Below the pieces are notes generated by a model that was not told the origin of the DNA, ran no database searches, and saw nothing but the letters and a program-made list of their open reading frames with translations. Position numbers and translations under genes: made by a program. Positions 1 through 9,054 of a stretch of 64,000 bases of DNA are shown in pieces; within the stretch, counting starts at the first letter, position 1; each line of letters begins with the position of its first letter. The DNA comes from Paenibacillus sp. HWE-109 (GTDB lineage Bacteria > Bacillota > Bacilli > Paenibacillales > NBRC-103111). The stretch lies in assembly GCF_022163125.1 (NCBI RefSeq), contig NZ_CP091881.1, forward strand, positions 1,860,001 through 1,924,000, in the 5' to 3' direction.

Positions 1-464
1 GTGATACCTTGCTCCATACCCATGTCCATTACCTTCTGCAGTGCTTCCTCAGACGCATATTTAGAACGGCTGATCAATTTTGTTTTCCCATCGTGCTCTT
101 CAAACAACATGCTAATTTCACTGGATGGCAGATCTTCCTTTACGTTGCCCTCGGCATCTGAAAAGAAGTCGACATAGTCGATTTTTTCAGCTGGGACGAT
201 GTCGCCATAAACGGCTTTGCCCCAAGATTCATAACCGTAAAAATCACCTTGGTTTTTATCCATACATTTCATGCAATAGTGCCAGACTCCGCCCGGGCGG
301 AAGTCGACCGTGCAAACGGTAACTTCCCAGCCGCGAGGTCCCCACCAATGCTTCAAATGTTCAGCCTCTGAGAATGCTTTGAAAACAAGTGCACGAGGAG
401 CTTGGAATTCACGCTCAAGAATAAGGACTTGACCTTCTATTTTAGTTATCATTTTGGATGTCAT
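1..464 (-). CDS. SRPBCC/AHSA1-family protein, C-terminus cut by window edge
   Basis: About 154 codons are visible; the gene leaves the window on the left. The ATG at 462-464 has AGGAGG eight bases upstream, so it is preferred over a second in-frame ATG four codons later. The N-terminal part carries the typical AHSA1 signature: a first strand, then a helix with AFSEAEHLKHWWGP, followed by a segment with FRPGG and W-x-Y. Members form a helix-grip pocket for a hydrophobic ligand or act as Aha1-like cochaperones; which ligand cannot be told here. It overlaps the last 23 bases of the ArsR gene, so the two are co-translated. ArsR-SRPBCC pairs are common in Bacilli and are usually autoregulated. Confidence 0.85.
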   Translation of the reverse strand, partial: MTSKMITKIEGQVLILEREFQAPRALVFKAFSEAEHLKHWWGPRGWEVTVCTVDFRPGGVWHYCMKCMDKNQGDFYGYESWGKAVYGDIVPAEKIDYVDFFSDAEGNVKEDLPSSEISMLFEEHDGKTKLISRSKYASEEALQKVMDMGMEQGI

Positions 465-813
465 TGCGGATTCCTCCTGAGTTTGAATTGGTTTTGTGTT
501 CTTTTAACTTTAGTTTCTGCAGGTAATTCTCCAAGGCGTCAAATCGCTCATCCCATACTACCCGATATGTTTTGAGCCAAGCATCCAACTCCTGAAAGGG
601 GTCCAGGCGTAGCTTGTAGTTGCGCCGATTTGCCATGGCCTGAACTTCGACGAGTCCGGCATCGAGCAGTACGCGCAAATGTTTCGAGGCTTGCGGTTGC
701 TGGAGTTCAAGCCGTTCGGCGATTGCCCCAACGGGCAGAGGGCCGTCCAGTAGCAGCTCCACAATACGCAATCGATTAGGTTCAGCCAGCGCGCTAAATG
801 TCGTTATATCCAT
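442..813 (-). CDS. ArsR/SdpR-family winged-helix repressor
   Basis: A 123-residue small winged-helix protein. It opens with FSALAEPNRLRIVELL, the usual first helix of ArsR proteins, followed by the recognition helix in QPQASKHLRVLLDAGLVE and a wing with NRRNYKLRLDP. No paired cysteines of the metal-sensing ELCVC type are present, so it is more likely an SdpR/YdfF-like regulator that works with the downstream SRPBCC protein than a metal sensor (inference). It is about 60% identical by eye to the second ArsR at 9246-9605 across the DNA-binding part. Its promoter at 926-955 contains a perfect inverted repeat that is a good candidate for autoregulation. Confidence 0.9.
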   Translation of the reverse strand: MDITTFSALAEPNRLRIVELLLDGPLPVGAIAERLELQQPQASKHLRVLLDAGLVEVQAMANRRNYKLRLDPFQELDAWLKTYRVVWDERFDALENYLQKLKLKEHKTNSNSGGIRNDIQNDN

Positions 814-925
814 AGTTGTGATGTTCCTTAAATGAATCGAGTGTCTTCAAGTCTCGGTCTCTGTGTTTGGGTCCCTTCATATCAGGCCACCTCGTTTCTT
901 AGGTATGTACCGTCCTTGTATTCAT

Positions 926-963
926 AATATACCCCGAATGGAATATTCCTGTCAAGGAATATT
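926..963 (-). promoter_or_regulatory. Promoter and candidate ArsR operator
   Basis: On the minus strand TTGACA (950-955) and TATATT (926-931) are 18 bp apart, a near-ideal sigma-A promoter for the arsR-SRPBCC operon. A perfect inverted repeat, AATATTCCT at 942-950 and AGGAATATT at 955-963 with a 4-bp centre, covers the -35 box. The same promoter layout with a partly kept repeat stands before the second arsR gene, which supports a role as the ArsR binding site. Confidence 0.65.
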
Positions 964-985
964 GTTGGAGAAAGATTAGGATTGG

Positions 986-1019
986 GAAAACCCCCTCAGT
1001 CATCGGATGAGGGGGTTTC
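986..1019 (-). terminator. Rho-independent terminator after gerAC
   Basis: ACCCCCTCA pairs with TGAGGGGGT around a short loop. Read on the minus strand the stem is followed by TTTTCCC. It lies directly after the gerAC stop codon and closes the left germination operon. Confidence 0.75.
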
Positions 1020-2246
1020 TTACGATTCCGGGGATTTCACCCAAGGAGAATACAAGTTCCTGGACGTTCTTCGGAGCTTGGCTTTCACTTGAACTTCAAG
1101 ATCAGCATGCGGTAAGATCGTCTCCTCCCATTGATCCTTGATTTGTTTCCACTGTTTGGGATTTCTGTCTTCCAGACTATTGCCGAAAGCAAAAATATCT
1201 GATTTATAATCGACAGCTATTTTTCGGAAAGCCACTTTCACTTCGTTTTCGACCTTTTTGGCGAATTGTCCCTCTAAATAGGCAATCGATTTCTCATCTG
1301 TTTTGAACGTAGTGCTCGCTTTGTCGCCAATATTGAATTCCAATGCAATATGAATGCGGATGGAAGCTTGGCCATCTTGATAGGTAACCCTCCTGACGCT
1401 CTTTTTCTCTCCCGCTAATTCTAGCGATATGTGGCAATCCTTTTCGTTCTGGCAGGGGACTACAACGATCGCAGATTTCAACTTTTCTATTGCCCAGAGA
1501 AAACCTCGTGTCTCCTGACCGCTCAACGTTCCAGCAAGTTGACCATTATGAAATACGGCTGAGCCGGAAGCGTAGAATAAGGAGGATTGATGGGTATCTT
1601 TTCCTTAGTAAGGCTTCATGCCGACTATGGATTTTACATAATCATTTTGTTCGATTAAATGGAGAATCGGCATGAAAGGCTGGCCGCCGATAGGTTCCGC
1701 AAGCTTGCGAAGGAATTCAGTTAACAATACTTTGCTGGATTTTCCTTCCAAATCGGTATTCAGCAAGAGGTCTTTCATATATCTTGAAGATAGGGTAGAA
1801 ATATCAGGACTGGATTCCAGTAAATCCAGCGCACGTCCACTCACCATAGCGATATTAGCGGTCCCACGGAGTTCGGGGTCTGATGAGAAGAAGTCCAAGT
1901 ATTGACGTGTATTGGTTTTAGCCGCTTGTTCCCCGATCAAGAGCACCTGCAAGTGAGCCCAGAAGAGCTTTCTTCCGGTGATTTTAATATAATTGCGCGC
2001 TGCTTCGAAGGTTGTATTGCCTGCTACGCTCAAGGTTTTTTTTTGCTCGCCCTTAAACCCGCCGGATGGTTTCATTTCTTCAAGAACGGGGGTGAGGACA
2101 GTTAGCACGATTTGTCCACGATCGTTGATATCAATGCCCGCCGCTAAGACATATTCGACTTTATCAGATTCATGCCGATTCCAACAACCGGTAGTTAAAG
2201 TTAGCAACAAGCTTAGCAAGAGCATGGTTTTAACGGTTTTCTTCAT
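1020..2246 (-). pseudogene. gerAC: gerAC-type germinant receptor lipoprotein, broken by an in-frame TAA
   Basis: The 1227-bp frame would encode a GerAC-family lipoprotein of about 408 residues but carries a TAA at 1605-1607 after residue 213. Both halves are in the same frame, so only one codon is affected. The first half has a lipoprotein signal peptide (LLTLTTGCWNRHE, lipobox cysteine) and the N-terminal GerAC domain. The second half begins with GKDTHQSS and continues with the family's C-terminal domain, including SGSAVFHNGQLAGTLSGQE and a long amphipathic end. The gene overlaps the end of gerAB by 17 bp. GerAC anchors the receptor complex on the outside of the spore inner membrane and is needed for function, so this receptor is probably inactive unless the stop is read through or is a sequencing error. 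Confidence 0.8.
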
Positions 2247-3330
2247 GTGCGGATCTCCTTGCTTTCAACTTGCCAGCAAGCCATAGAATGGTTAGAAGAA
2301 GCAGGGCGTAGAAGCAGAAGACCGCGCCTTTGGCAATTTCATATTCGACGATGGCGTTATAAACATTGTCAGGAATTAATGACAAATAGAAGATAATTAC
2401 GCTTATCGGAATCATAAGGCCACGAAAATGACTAGTTCCAAACCAATCTTGGAAGCCGGTACAACAACAATAAAAGGTGAATGTCCCTTTGGTTAAGTTC
2501 AGGAAAATCCATAGTGCCAGAAAAGGACTTTCCAGATGTTCAATAAATTCAAAGATGGCAATATCTTTGATTAATTCCATAACCGGGAAGGTGAGTCGTT
2601 GCGTAAACGCGCTGCCATAGGTGCCCAAGGTAACAAGAAAGACGATTTCGAACGAAAAGGTAACGATAATTATTGTCCAAACCATCGTATGAATCATTTT
2701 GCTTTTATTTTTGACGTGTGGATAAATAAATAGCACCAGTGTCATTTCCGAGAACGCGCTGCAGATGCCCAAGGAGCCTTTGAGCGTATCCAGCATCGAG
2801 GCGTTGAAAAGAGGCAGCATGCGCTGGAACTCGACATTTTCCAATGAGAGTACGAATAAAATCAGCATTAATACAGCAATGCCAGGTAGAATAACTTCGC
2901 TCCAACGTGCAATGGATAGTATTCCGCCGTGAGCTAAGTAATATCTTAGAATTAACATCATGACAACAATGAGTTCAAGGGGAGTCTCCGGCAGTATTAA
3001 TGTAACGAATAACTCTGTAATGATGCGAACCGTAATCGCTGAAAAAAGGAGTAAAGGACCTAGCAACAGGAGCGCAAAGAGGCGTCCAAAGACAGGTCCG
3101 AATAGACTTAAACAATAGGCGATAATACTTTTTTCCTGCATAGATGATCCTACTTCTGAGATCAGCCAAATAATGGGGATGACCAGGAGACTGCCGATTA
3201 GAATCGATAGCCAGCCGTTGTGTCCTGCTGCTTGTGTCAGGTTGCGCGGCAGTGTAAAGAAAAGCGTACCATAGACACTAAAACAGAGAAGTAAAAGTGT
3301 TTGTTTGGTCGTTAGATTGGGTGAGAGCAA
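2230..3330 (-). CDS. gerAB: GerAB-family germinant receptor permease subunit
   Basis: A 366-residue protein of about ten hydrophobic segments, the usual length and layout of GerAB/YndE proteins of the APC transporter superfamily. In GerA receptors this subunit sits in the spore inner membrane and holds the germinant-binding pocket. The start is a TTG (3328-3330) with GGAGGAACC just upstream; no ATG fits better. It follows gerAA by 18 bp and overlaps gerAC, so the three are one operon. The N-terminus TTKQTLLLLCFSVYGT and the early helix with LPRNLTQAAGHNGW match family features. The germinant cannot be predicted from sequence alone. Confidence 0.92.
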   Translation of the reverse strand: MLSPNLTTKQTLLLLCFSVYGTLFFTLPRNLTQAAGHNGWLSILIGSLLVIPIIWLISEVGSSMQEKSIIAYCLSLFGPVFGRLFALLLLGPLLLFSAITVRIITELFVTLILPETPLELIVVMMLILRYYLAHGGILSIARWSEVILPGIAVLMLILFVLSLENVEFQRMLPLFNASMLDTLKGSLGICSAFSEMTLVLFIYPHVKNKSKMIHTMVWTIIIVTFSFEIVFLVTLGTYGSAFTQRLTFPVMELIKDIAIFEFIEHLESPFLALWIFLNLTKGTFTFYCCCTGFQDWFGTSHFRGLMIPISVIIFYLSLIPDNVYNAIVEYEIAKGAVFCFYALLLLTILWLAGKLKARRSAHEENR

Positions 3331-3348
3331 GAAGGTTCCTCCAACTGT

Positions 3349-4899
3349 CTAAGGTTTTTGCTTTTTGAGCCCGAGAAAACGTTGTCGATAATTCAAGGCA
3401 TAGGAAGGTTTTTTGAAAATAAAGGAATCGTCTACAGCACTTAAAGTCTGAGGTGTCAACGTAGCCAGGTAGCTGACCCCAAAAGAACGTAAATGGATCA
3501 TATGAATGAGAATCATACTGGTGCCAAAGACGATGCCAAAAATACCGAAGACTGCGGCTAAGACCATTAAAGGGAAGCGGAGGAAACGGATGGCTAGAGA
3601 CGCATTATAATTAGGAATGACGAAGGTTCCGATAGCGGTAAACGACACGATGATGGTTAGAACCGGACCGACAATATTCGCTTGTACAGCCGCTTGTCCG
3701 ATCACTAATGCGCCAACGATACCGATCGTTTGTCCCATGGAGCCTGGCAGACGAAGACTGGCTTCCCGCAGCAGTTCCAAACTGATTTCCATAATCAAGG
3801 CTTCGAAGAAAGCTGGGAATGGAATCCCGCTGCGATTGGCTGCAATCGCAAGCATCAGCTGCGTCGGCAGCATTTCTTGGTGATAAGAAGTAATTGCAAT
3901 ATAAATGGAGGGAAGCATAAGCGCCATCATGATCGCGAAGAACCGTACCCAACGAAGCATCGTAACCGCTAGATAGTTGGTATAATAATCCTCTGTCGAC
4001 AGGAGGAATTCCGGGAATGTAATCGGCATGAGCAGGGCGAATGGCGTGCCATCCACAAGCACAACAATTTTCCCCTCTAGAAGAGCTGCCGCAGCCTTAT
4101 CCGCTCTCTCCGTCGAGCTGACTTGCGGGAAGGGGGAGCGAGGTGAATCCTCCAAATAATCTTCCAATTGCCCGCTATCCAGAATGCCCTCCGTATCAAC
4201 CAAAGAAAGTCTCCGTTTGACCTCTTTCACAATGCTGGGGTTGGCGACGTCCTGCAAATAAGCGACAACGCCATCCGTTAATGTGCGAGTACCAATTTGA
4301 ATGGGATAGAAAACGAGTTGGGGATCCTTAATTTTCCTTCTGATCAAAGCCGTATTGGTTCTAAGCACCTCATTAAAGGCATCCTGAGGCCCCCGAATGA
4401 TCGGCTCTACGGTAGGCTTGGAGACGAATCTATGCTCCCATCCCTCTGATGTGATAAGCAAAGACTCAGCAAACCCATCGATGATCAACAGCGTGCTCGA
4501 GTACAGAAGCCCCGAGATGCTTTCTTTCAAAGTGGTCTCCCGCTTAATTCCACTGGCTGTAATCACATAATTCTCGATATAACTTAGTGTTATCTGTGTT
4601 GTTTGCTCCATTTTCATAAGCGGAAGTATAACGCATTGGTGAACAATATCTTTCTCCGCTAGTCCGTCAATGTACATAACAACCGCTCGAATCTCCAGAT
4701 TTTCCTCACTTTGCAAAATAATTTCACGAACGATTAAATCGGACGCATGCTGAATAGTTTCTTTGATTGCAGCCAAGTTTTCTTCCAGGCTAGTACTCAA
4801 CTGCAGATCGGCGAGCGCTTGCAACCGGGCTGATTCCTGATGGAGGGGAGGAGGTGCAGGGACCGTGGACCCTTTGAGCAGCTTATCAAAAAAAGACAT
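3349..4899 (-). CDS. gerAA: GerAA-family germinant receptor subunit
   Basis: A 516-residue protein with a large soluble N-terminal region of about 290 residues and a C-terminal membrane part with four to five hydrophobic segments. Landmarks are EDSPRSPFPQV and STERADKAAAALLEGKIV before the membrane part, and SLELLREASLRLPGSMGQ within it, all typical of GerAA. The N-terminus contains a proline-rich stretch (APPPLHQES). GerAA is the scaffold subunit of GerA-type receptors in the spore inner membrane and has been proposed to form a ligand-gated ion channel. The upstream small membrane gene ends one base before this ATG, so translation is coupled. A paralogue lies divergently at 5251-6708. Confidence 0.93.
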   Translation of the reverse strand: MSFFDKLLKGSTVPAPPPLHQESARLQALADLQLSTSLEENLAAIKETIQHASDLIVREIILQSEENLEIRAVVMYIDGLAEKDIVHQCVILPLMKMEQTTQITLSYIENYVITASGIKRETTLKESISGLLYSSTLLIIDGFAESLLITSEGWEHRFVSKPTVEPIIRGPQDAFNEVLRTNTALIRRKIKDPQLVFYPIQIGTRTLTDGVVAYLQDVANPSIVKEVKRRLSLVDTEGILDSGQLEDYLEDSPRSPFPQVSSTERADKAAAALLEGKIVVLVDGTPFALLMPITFPEFLLSTEDYYTNYLAVTMLRWVRFFAIMMALMLPSIYIAITSYHQEMLPTQLMLAIAANRSGIPFPAFFEALIMEISLELLREASLRLPGSMGQTIGIVGALVIGQAAVQANIVGPVLTIIVSFTAIGTFVIPNYNASLAIRFLRFPLMVLAAVFGIFGIVFGTSMILIHMIHLRSFGVSYLATLTPQTLSAVDDSFIFKKPSYALNYRQRFLGLKKQKP

Positions 4900-4900
4900 C

Positions 4901-5113
4901 TTAAGCGCCTGCCTTTACAACGATGCTGTGCATCACATTTTGAAATAAGGTCGAGAGGATGTACAACGTTCCGGTTAAATGAAGTAAAGCCAGAATAAGG
5001 CCTAATAGAAATAAAGAGACATAGGCAATCACGATTCGGCTGTCTTGTTCACGAACTTTTTTGGGGGGATGACCAATAATGAGCAGGATTAGAGCGGATA
5101 AGAATATCAACAT
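4901..5113 (-). CDS. Small two-helix membrane protein, probable germinant receptor D subunit
   Basis: A 70-residue protein with two hydrophobic helices (LIFLSALILLIIG and VSLFLLGLILALLHL) joined by a charged loop, PPKKVREQDSRI. I chose the ATG at 5111-5113 because AAGGTG lies eight bases upstream and the length then matches known D subunits; an in-frame TTG at 5158 would add 15 residues but has no good ribosome site. Its stop is one base from the gerAA start, making it the first gene of the left receptor operon. Small two-helix D proteins of about 75 residues are known beside several Bacillus and Clostridium receptor operons and modulate germination. I assign it by size, topology and position, not by a sequence signature. 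The divergent right-hand operon has no counterpart. Confidence 0.7.
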   Translation of the reverse strand: MLIFLSALILLIIGHPPKKVREQDSRIVIAYVSLFLLGLILALLHLTGTLYILSTLFQNVMHSIVVKAGA

Positions 5114-5250
5114 GGCTATCACCTTGGATTTGATTGCTTTTAGGTTTTGCCATTCCAACTATTTTTATCCAAGGGAAATAATGTATAGCGTAGATGAAAC
5201 CGCGGAAGAATACCCTGTAATGGTGAAATCAAAGATCGAAAGGTGAGGAC

Positions 5251-6708
5251 ATGCATCATTTAACTCAAGATGTAAGGACCTACTTTCAGAAGGAATTTAA
5301 TCATGCAAATGATTTAATTATACATACGTTAAGTTGGAATCATAAGCCGATACATATCGTTTACTTAATTACTTTAGTGAATGAGCAGTCGATTCAAGAT
5401 GGTGTTTTGACGCCGCTTAAACACACTGAACAGGGAGAATTTCTGCAAACCATTACCTTGGGGCAGATGCAGATTACCTGTCTGCTCGAACAAGCTGTAG
5501 ACGCTTTATTAAGAGGCTATTGTGTGATTTATTTCGATGATGATGCGGATCTGTATCTCTTCCATACCCCATCGAGTTATCAGAGAAGCATTACGGAACC
5601 TGTCAATGAAAAGGTGCTGGGTAATTCGCATGAGGGATTCATTGAACGACTGGATATTAACTTGCACTTGATTCGCAAGAAAATAACAAGCCAGCATCTA
5701 GCCATACGTTATGCCCATGTTGGATTGGAGGCCGACACCAAGTTGGCTATTGTTTATATGGATCAACTGGCGAATCTGGAAATTGTCGAGGAGATTAATA
5801 AGCGGATTGCAGAGATCAGCATTGATTATATTTCTTCGGTCGGCATTGTCGAGCAATTCATCGAAGATGCACCGTACTCACCATTTCCACAGCTGCTGAG
5901 CACCGAAAGGGTTGACCGTGTATCGGCCAATCTTATGGAGGGGCGCATCGCTTTGCTGGCCGATGGTTCATCGAATGCCATTATTCTGCCTGTAAGTTTC
6001 TTTGCTTTCTATCAATCGCCGGATGATTATAATCTGCGTATTCTGAATGGCAGTTTTTTTCGGCTGCTGCGGGTTTCCAGTTTTTTCATCGCTATCACGC
6101 TGCCGGCCATTTATATCGCAGTGGTCAGTTTCCATTTCGAGACGATTCCGAACGAATTGGTGCTGCCCATGCAGAACGCGGTGCTGGATATCCCTTTCCC
6201 GCCGATTATGGAAGCGATGCTCATGGAGTTAACCGTGGAGCTAATCCGAGAAGCGGGGCTGCGTTTGCATTCGGCTGTCGGACAAACCATCGGCGTCGTA
6301 GGAGGATTGGTTATCGGAGATGCCATTGTCCGAGTGGGTCTTGTCTCTAATATTATGATTGTTGTTGTTGCACTAACGGCAATATCTTCGTTTGTTGTGC
6401 CCTCGTACGAATTTCGAGAGACGCTCCGTATCCTCAGGTTCCCCATTATGATTCTAGCTGCTTCATTTGGCTTTCTTGGAATCGCCTTTGGATTATCAAT
6501 CCTGTTGATTCACATGTGCAAGCTGGAAGTATTGGGTATTCCTTACTTCTACCCGCTGTCACCACTGAATTGGAAGGGAATGAAAGATACCTTTATCCGA
6601 ATGTCCATCTGGCAAATGAACCAGAGGCCTCAGGATAGTAAACCTCAGAAGAAGTGGAGGAATTTATGGTTGAGAGGCTCGGTGAAACATGGGAGAAACA
6701 AAAAATAA
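5251..6708 (+). CDS. gerAA: GerAA-family germinant receptor subunit (second operon)
   Basis: A 485-residue GerAA protein, somewhat shorter at the N-terminus than its divergent neighbour. It shows the same landmarks: a soluble N-terminal half, then EDAPYSPFPQLLSTERVD, VSANLMEGRIALLADG, and membrane segments around TVELIREAGLRLHSAVGQ. The ATG follows AAAGGTGAGGAC. The last 20 bases overlap gerAB. About 140 bp separate it from the divergent small-subunit gene, and both operons must be driven from this gap; I could not pick out a convincing sigma-G promoter there. The C-terminal tail is basic (WLRGSVKHGRNKK). Confidence 0.93.
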   Translation: MHHLTQDVRTYFQKEFNHANDLIIHTLSWNHKPIHIVYLITLVNEQSIQDGVLTPLKHTEQGEFLQTITLGQMQITCLLEQAVDALLRGYCVIYFDDDADLYLFHTPSSYQRSITEPVNEKVLGNSHEGFIERLDINLHLIRKKITSQHLAIRYAHVGLEADTKLAIVYMDQLANLEIVEEINKRIAEISIDYISSVGIVEQFIEDAPYSPFPQLLSTERVDRVSANLMEGRIALLADGSSNAIILPVSFFAFYQSPDDYNLRILNGSFFRLLRVSSFFIAITLPAIYIAVVSFHFETIPNELVLPMQNAVLDIPFPPIMEAMLMELTVELIREAGLRLHSAVGQTIGVVGGLVIGDAIVRVGLVSNIMIVVVALTAISSFVVPSYEFRETLRILRFPIMILAASFGFLGIAFGLSILLIHMCKLEVLGIPYFYPLSPLNWKGMKDTFIRMSIWQMNQRPQDSKPQKKWRNLWLRGSVKHGRNKK

Positions 6709-7786
6709 GATCTCATCGACACAGTTAGCCTTTTTTACGATACAAACTGCTATCGGCGAAGGCGCATTAACGTTGCCGTTCACCTTGCACGCCATTTCAT
6801 CGGGGGATGGTTGGATATCGCTGCTTTTGGCTGGCCTTACGACCCAAATTATCATTGTGCTTATCTGGGGGATATGCCGGAGATACCCGGAGCTGACCCT
6901 TATGGACATTTTGCCAAAGCTGGTGGGAAAACTGGTGGGCAGAGTGATCAGCGTTCTATTTATCGCCTATTTCACTGCTTTGGCTAGTATTGTGCTATTA
7001 AACTACACAAGAATTATTTCTTCATGGATTTTCCCGACAACGCCAAGATGGGTCATTATGGCATTAATGATGTTCACCACCTTTTACTTGGCCAAAGAGA
7101 GCTTGCGCATGATTGCACGGTTTGAAGTGCTTCTATCGAGTATCTTGGTTATCTTATTGGGCTTGGTCATGTTTCCTCTATTCAAAGGGAATGTACTTTA
7201 CCTGCTGCCTATTGGCTTATCGGGGAGCTGGCCTATCATCAAAGGGATAGAGAATGCAGCGATTGCCATGGCCGGTTTTGAGCTGATGTTCGTGATTTAT
7301 CCGCAGATTCAATCAAAGGATCGAACGGTACTGAAAACAATGATGCTGTCTTACGTTATCATTACTACTTTCTATTTGATTATCGTAATTTCATGCTTTG
7401 TATTTTTCAGTCCGAAAGAAATGGATATCGTACCTGAGCCTGTACTTTATATGCTCAAAGCGGTTTCCTTCCGATTTTTTGAGCGCACTGATCTTATCTT
7501 CCTGTCTTTTTGGGTTCCGATTGTTATGACCTCCATCGCAAATTACGTCTTTTTCGCTGCGACGAGTATTCAGAAGTTGCTGAAAGTGAACCAACCAACC
7601 CTGGTAACCTTCATCGTGGTTATGGTTTGTTGGCTGCTTGTTTTGATACCCAGTGATGTCTTGCAAATGGAAAAGATCAATAAGTGGTTCTCGAAAGCAA
7701 CTTTAATTATGATCTATGGATTACCTATTCTTCTATTTGCAGTCACCGTGTGGAAGCACAGAAAAAATAAGACGGTGGTAGAATGA
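6689..7786 (+). CDS. gerAB: GerAB-family germinant receptor permease subunit (second operon)
   Basis: A 365-residue, roughly ten-helix APC-superfamily protein. It starts inside the 3' end of gerAA and its stop overlaps the gerAC start (ATGA), so the three genes are translationally coupled. The N-terminal TQLAFFTIQTAIGEGALTLP resembles the substrate-binding first helix of amino-acid permease folds and is typical of GerAB. It is about the same length as the GerAB of the left operon but clearly diverged, which suggests a different germinant (inference). Confidence 0.92.
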   Translation: MGETKNKISSTQLAFFTIQTAIGEGALTLPFTLHAISSGDGWISLLLAGLTTQIIIVLIWGICRRYPELTLMDILPKLVGKLVGRVISVLFIAYFTALASIVLLNYTRIISSWIFPTTPRWVIMALMMFTTFYLAKESLRMIARFEVLLSSILVILLGLVMFPLFKGNVLYLLPIGLSGSWPIIKGIENAAIAMAGFELMFVIYPQIQSKDRTVLKTMMLSYVIITTFYLIIVISCFVFFSPKEMDIVPEPVLYMLKAVSFRFFERTDLIFLSFWVPIVMTSIANYVFFAATSIQKLLKVNQPTLVTFIVVMVCWLLVLIPSDVLQMEKINKWFSKATLIMIYGLPILLFAVTVWKHRKNKTVVE

Positions 7787-8871
7787 AAATGTGGTATAAA
7801 TCAGTGAGCTTATGCGTGCTTATCTGTGTATTAACTGGCTGCTGGGATCAAATATTGTTAAAGGATGTAAGGCTGATTCTGAATACAGGATTGGATGAGG
7901 GGACGCAAGCAAACCTGAGGACGACTTTTGTCGTGGTGGATAAAAAAAGCAAGCCGCGCTTAGTCGCGGCAGAAGGCAATACGCCAAGGGATACGAGGGT
8001 TAATCTTGCCAAAGAGCTGACGAGAGAGCCGGACACTTCCAAGAATCGATTAGTCGCTATTGGCGATAAAATGGCGAAAAATAAGCTTGGTGATATTTTG
8101 GATGTGTTTTACCGAGATCCCAAAAGCGCTTTAAGCGCCAAAATTGTCGTTATCGATGGAAAAGCTAATGATTTCTTAGCCAATGAGCATAAGCATAAGC
8201 CCAACTTAATCGTTAACTTAGACAGGCAAGTAATCGGCGCTGAGAAGGCTACGATTGTTCCGAATATCAACTTGCAATCTGTTCTGAAGTTTATCCATGA
8301 TCCTGGTCAGGATATTGTCCTTCCCTATATGGGGCCTGGACATTCCGGCAGCAGGGTGAAGGGGGTTGCCCTTTTTAGCAACCAGGTTTTGTCAGGATTT
8401 CTATCCGATTCGGAATCGCCTATTTATTTATTATTGGCTGGACAAATGGGTGAAACAGCTACTTTTAGCGTGAAAACGGAAAAAAATACAGATAAAGTGG
8501 GCAGCTTATTAACGCTGCGGGTCTACAAAGCCCATAGTCAGATAAAGCTTGCTATCGTTGATCAACAAGTACAAGTTAATATCCAGTTAACGATGAAAGC
8601 TCAAGTGGAGGAATATCCGAAGGAGCATCAGTTCGATGAAAGCAATGTTAAAAAACTAAATGAGTTTATTTCCTCAGAATTAACAGAAGATGCGAGGCAA
8701 GTCATTCAAAAACTTCAGAAGTTTAACTGTGATGCTTTGGGAATTGGCAGAAGGTTAATTGCCTTTCACCATGACTACTGGGCAACGTCGAACTGGGATG
8801 AGGTTTATCCCGGGATCAAGATAGAGCCGCATGTCACCGTGAAGTTGACTAGACCTGGAATCATTAACTGA
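7783..8871 (+). CDS. gerAC: GerAC-family germinant receptor lipoprotein (second operon)
   Basis: A 362-residue lipoprotein with signal peptide and lipobox ending in CVLTGCWDQ. It has the N-terminal GerAC domain with the family's strand-rich fold, and a C-terminal domain ending in an amphipathic segment near DDLG/CDALGIGRRLIAFHHDYW, where short- and long-chain GerAC proteins usually carry a conserved GxG motif. Unlike the left copy, this gene is intact. The second operon is therefore a complete A-B-C receptor, while the left one has A, B, a small D subunit and a broken C. Confidence 0.92.
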   Translation: MKMWYKSVSLCVLICVLTGCWDQILLKDVRLILNTGLDEGTQANLRTTFVVVDKKSKPRLVAAEGNTPRDTRVNLAKELTREPDTSKNRLVAIGDKMAKNKLGDILDVFYRDPKSALSAKIVVIDGKANDFLANEHKHKPNLIVNLDRQVIGAEKATIVPNINLQSVLKFIHDPGQDIVLPYMGPGHSGSRVKGVALFSNQVLSGFLSDSESPIYLLLAGQMGETATFSVKTEKNTDKVGSLLTLRVYKAHSQIKLAIVDQQVQVNIQLTMKAQVEEYPKEHQFDESNVKKLNEFISSELTEDARQVIQKLQKFNCDALGIGRRLIAFHHDYWATSNWDEVYPGIKIEPHVTVKLTRPGIIN

Positions 8872-8936
8872 ACGGCACGGCAGCTTGTGCTGCTTCAATA
8901 CGAATCAGTGCCTGGGATTAATAATCGCATCAAAGA

Positions 8937-8978
8937 GGCTGTCTCACAAGGTGTAAACCTAGGGAGCAGCCATTTTTT
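8937..8978 (+). terminator. Terminator after the second germination operon
   Basis: GGCTG-CTC pairs with GAG-CAGCC and is followed by a run of six T (8973-8978). Its 3' half, AACCTAGGGAGCAGCC (8956-8971), is identical over 16 bp to the terminator at 56098-56113. Confidence 0.7.
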
Positions 8979-9054
8979 ATTTCCAAGCTAATAAAGACCT
9001 CTCAAAGCTCCAATACGCGCCAAAAGCGGCACATTCTAGAGAAAACGTAGTGTG

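Noticed and set aside
1902..2286. Plus-strand frames across the germination genes
   Set aside because: They are mirror images of the conserved minus-strand gerAC gene and lack ribosome sites.
5114..5250. Sigma-G promoter between the divergent germination operons
   Set aside because: GAATA and CAT-like strings occur but no pair with correct spacing and sequence on either strand.
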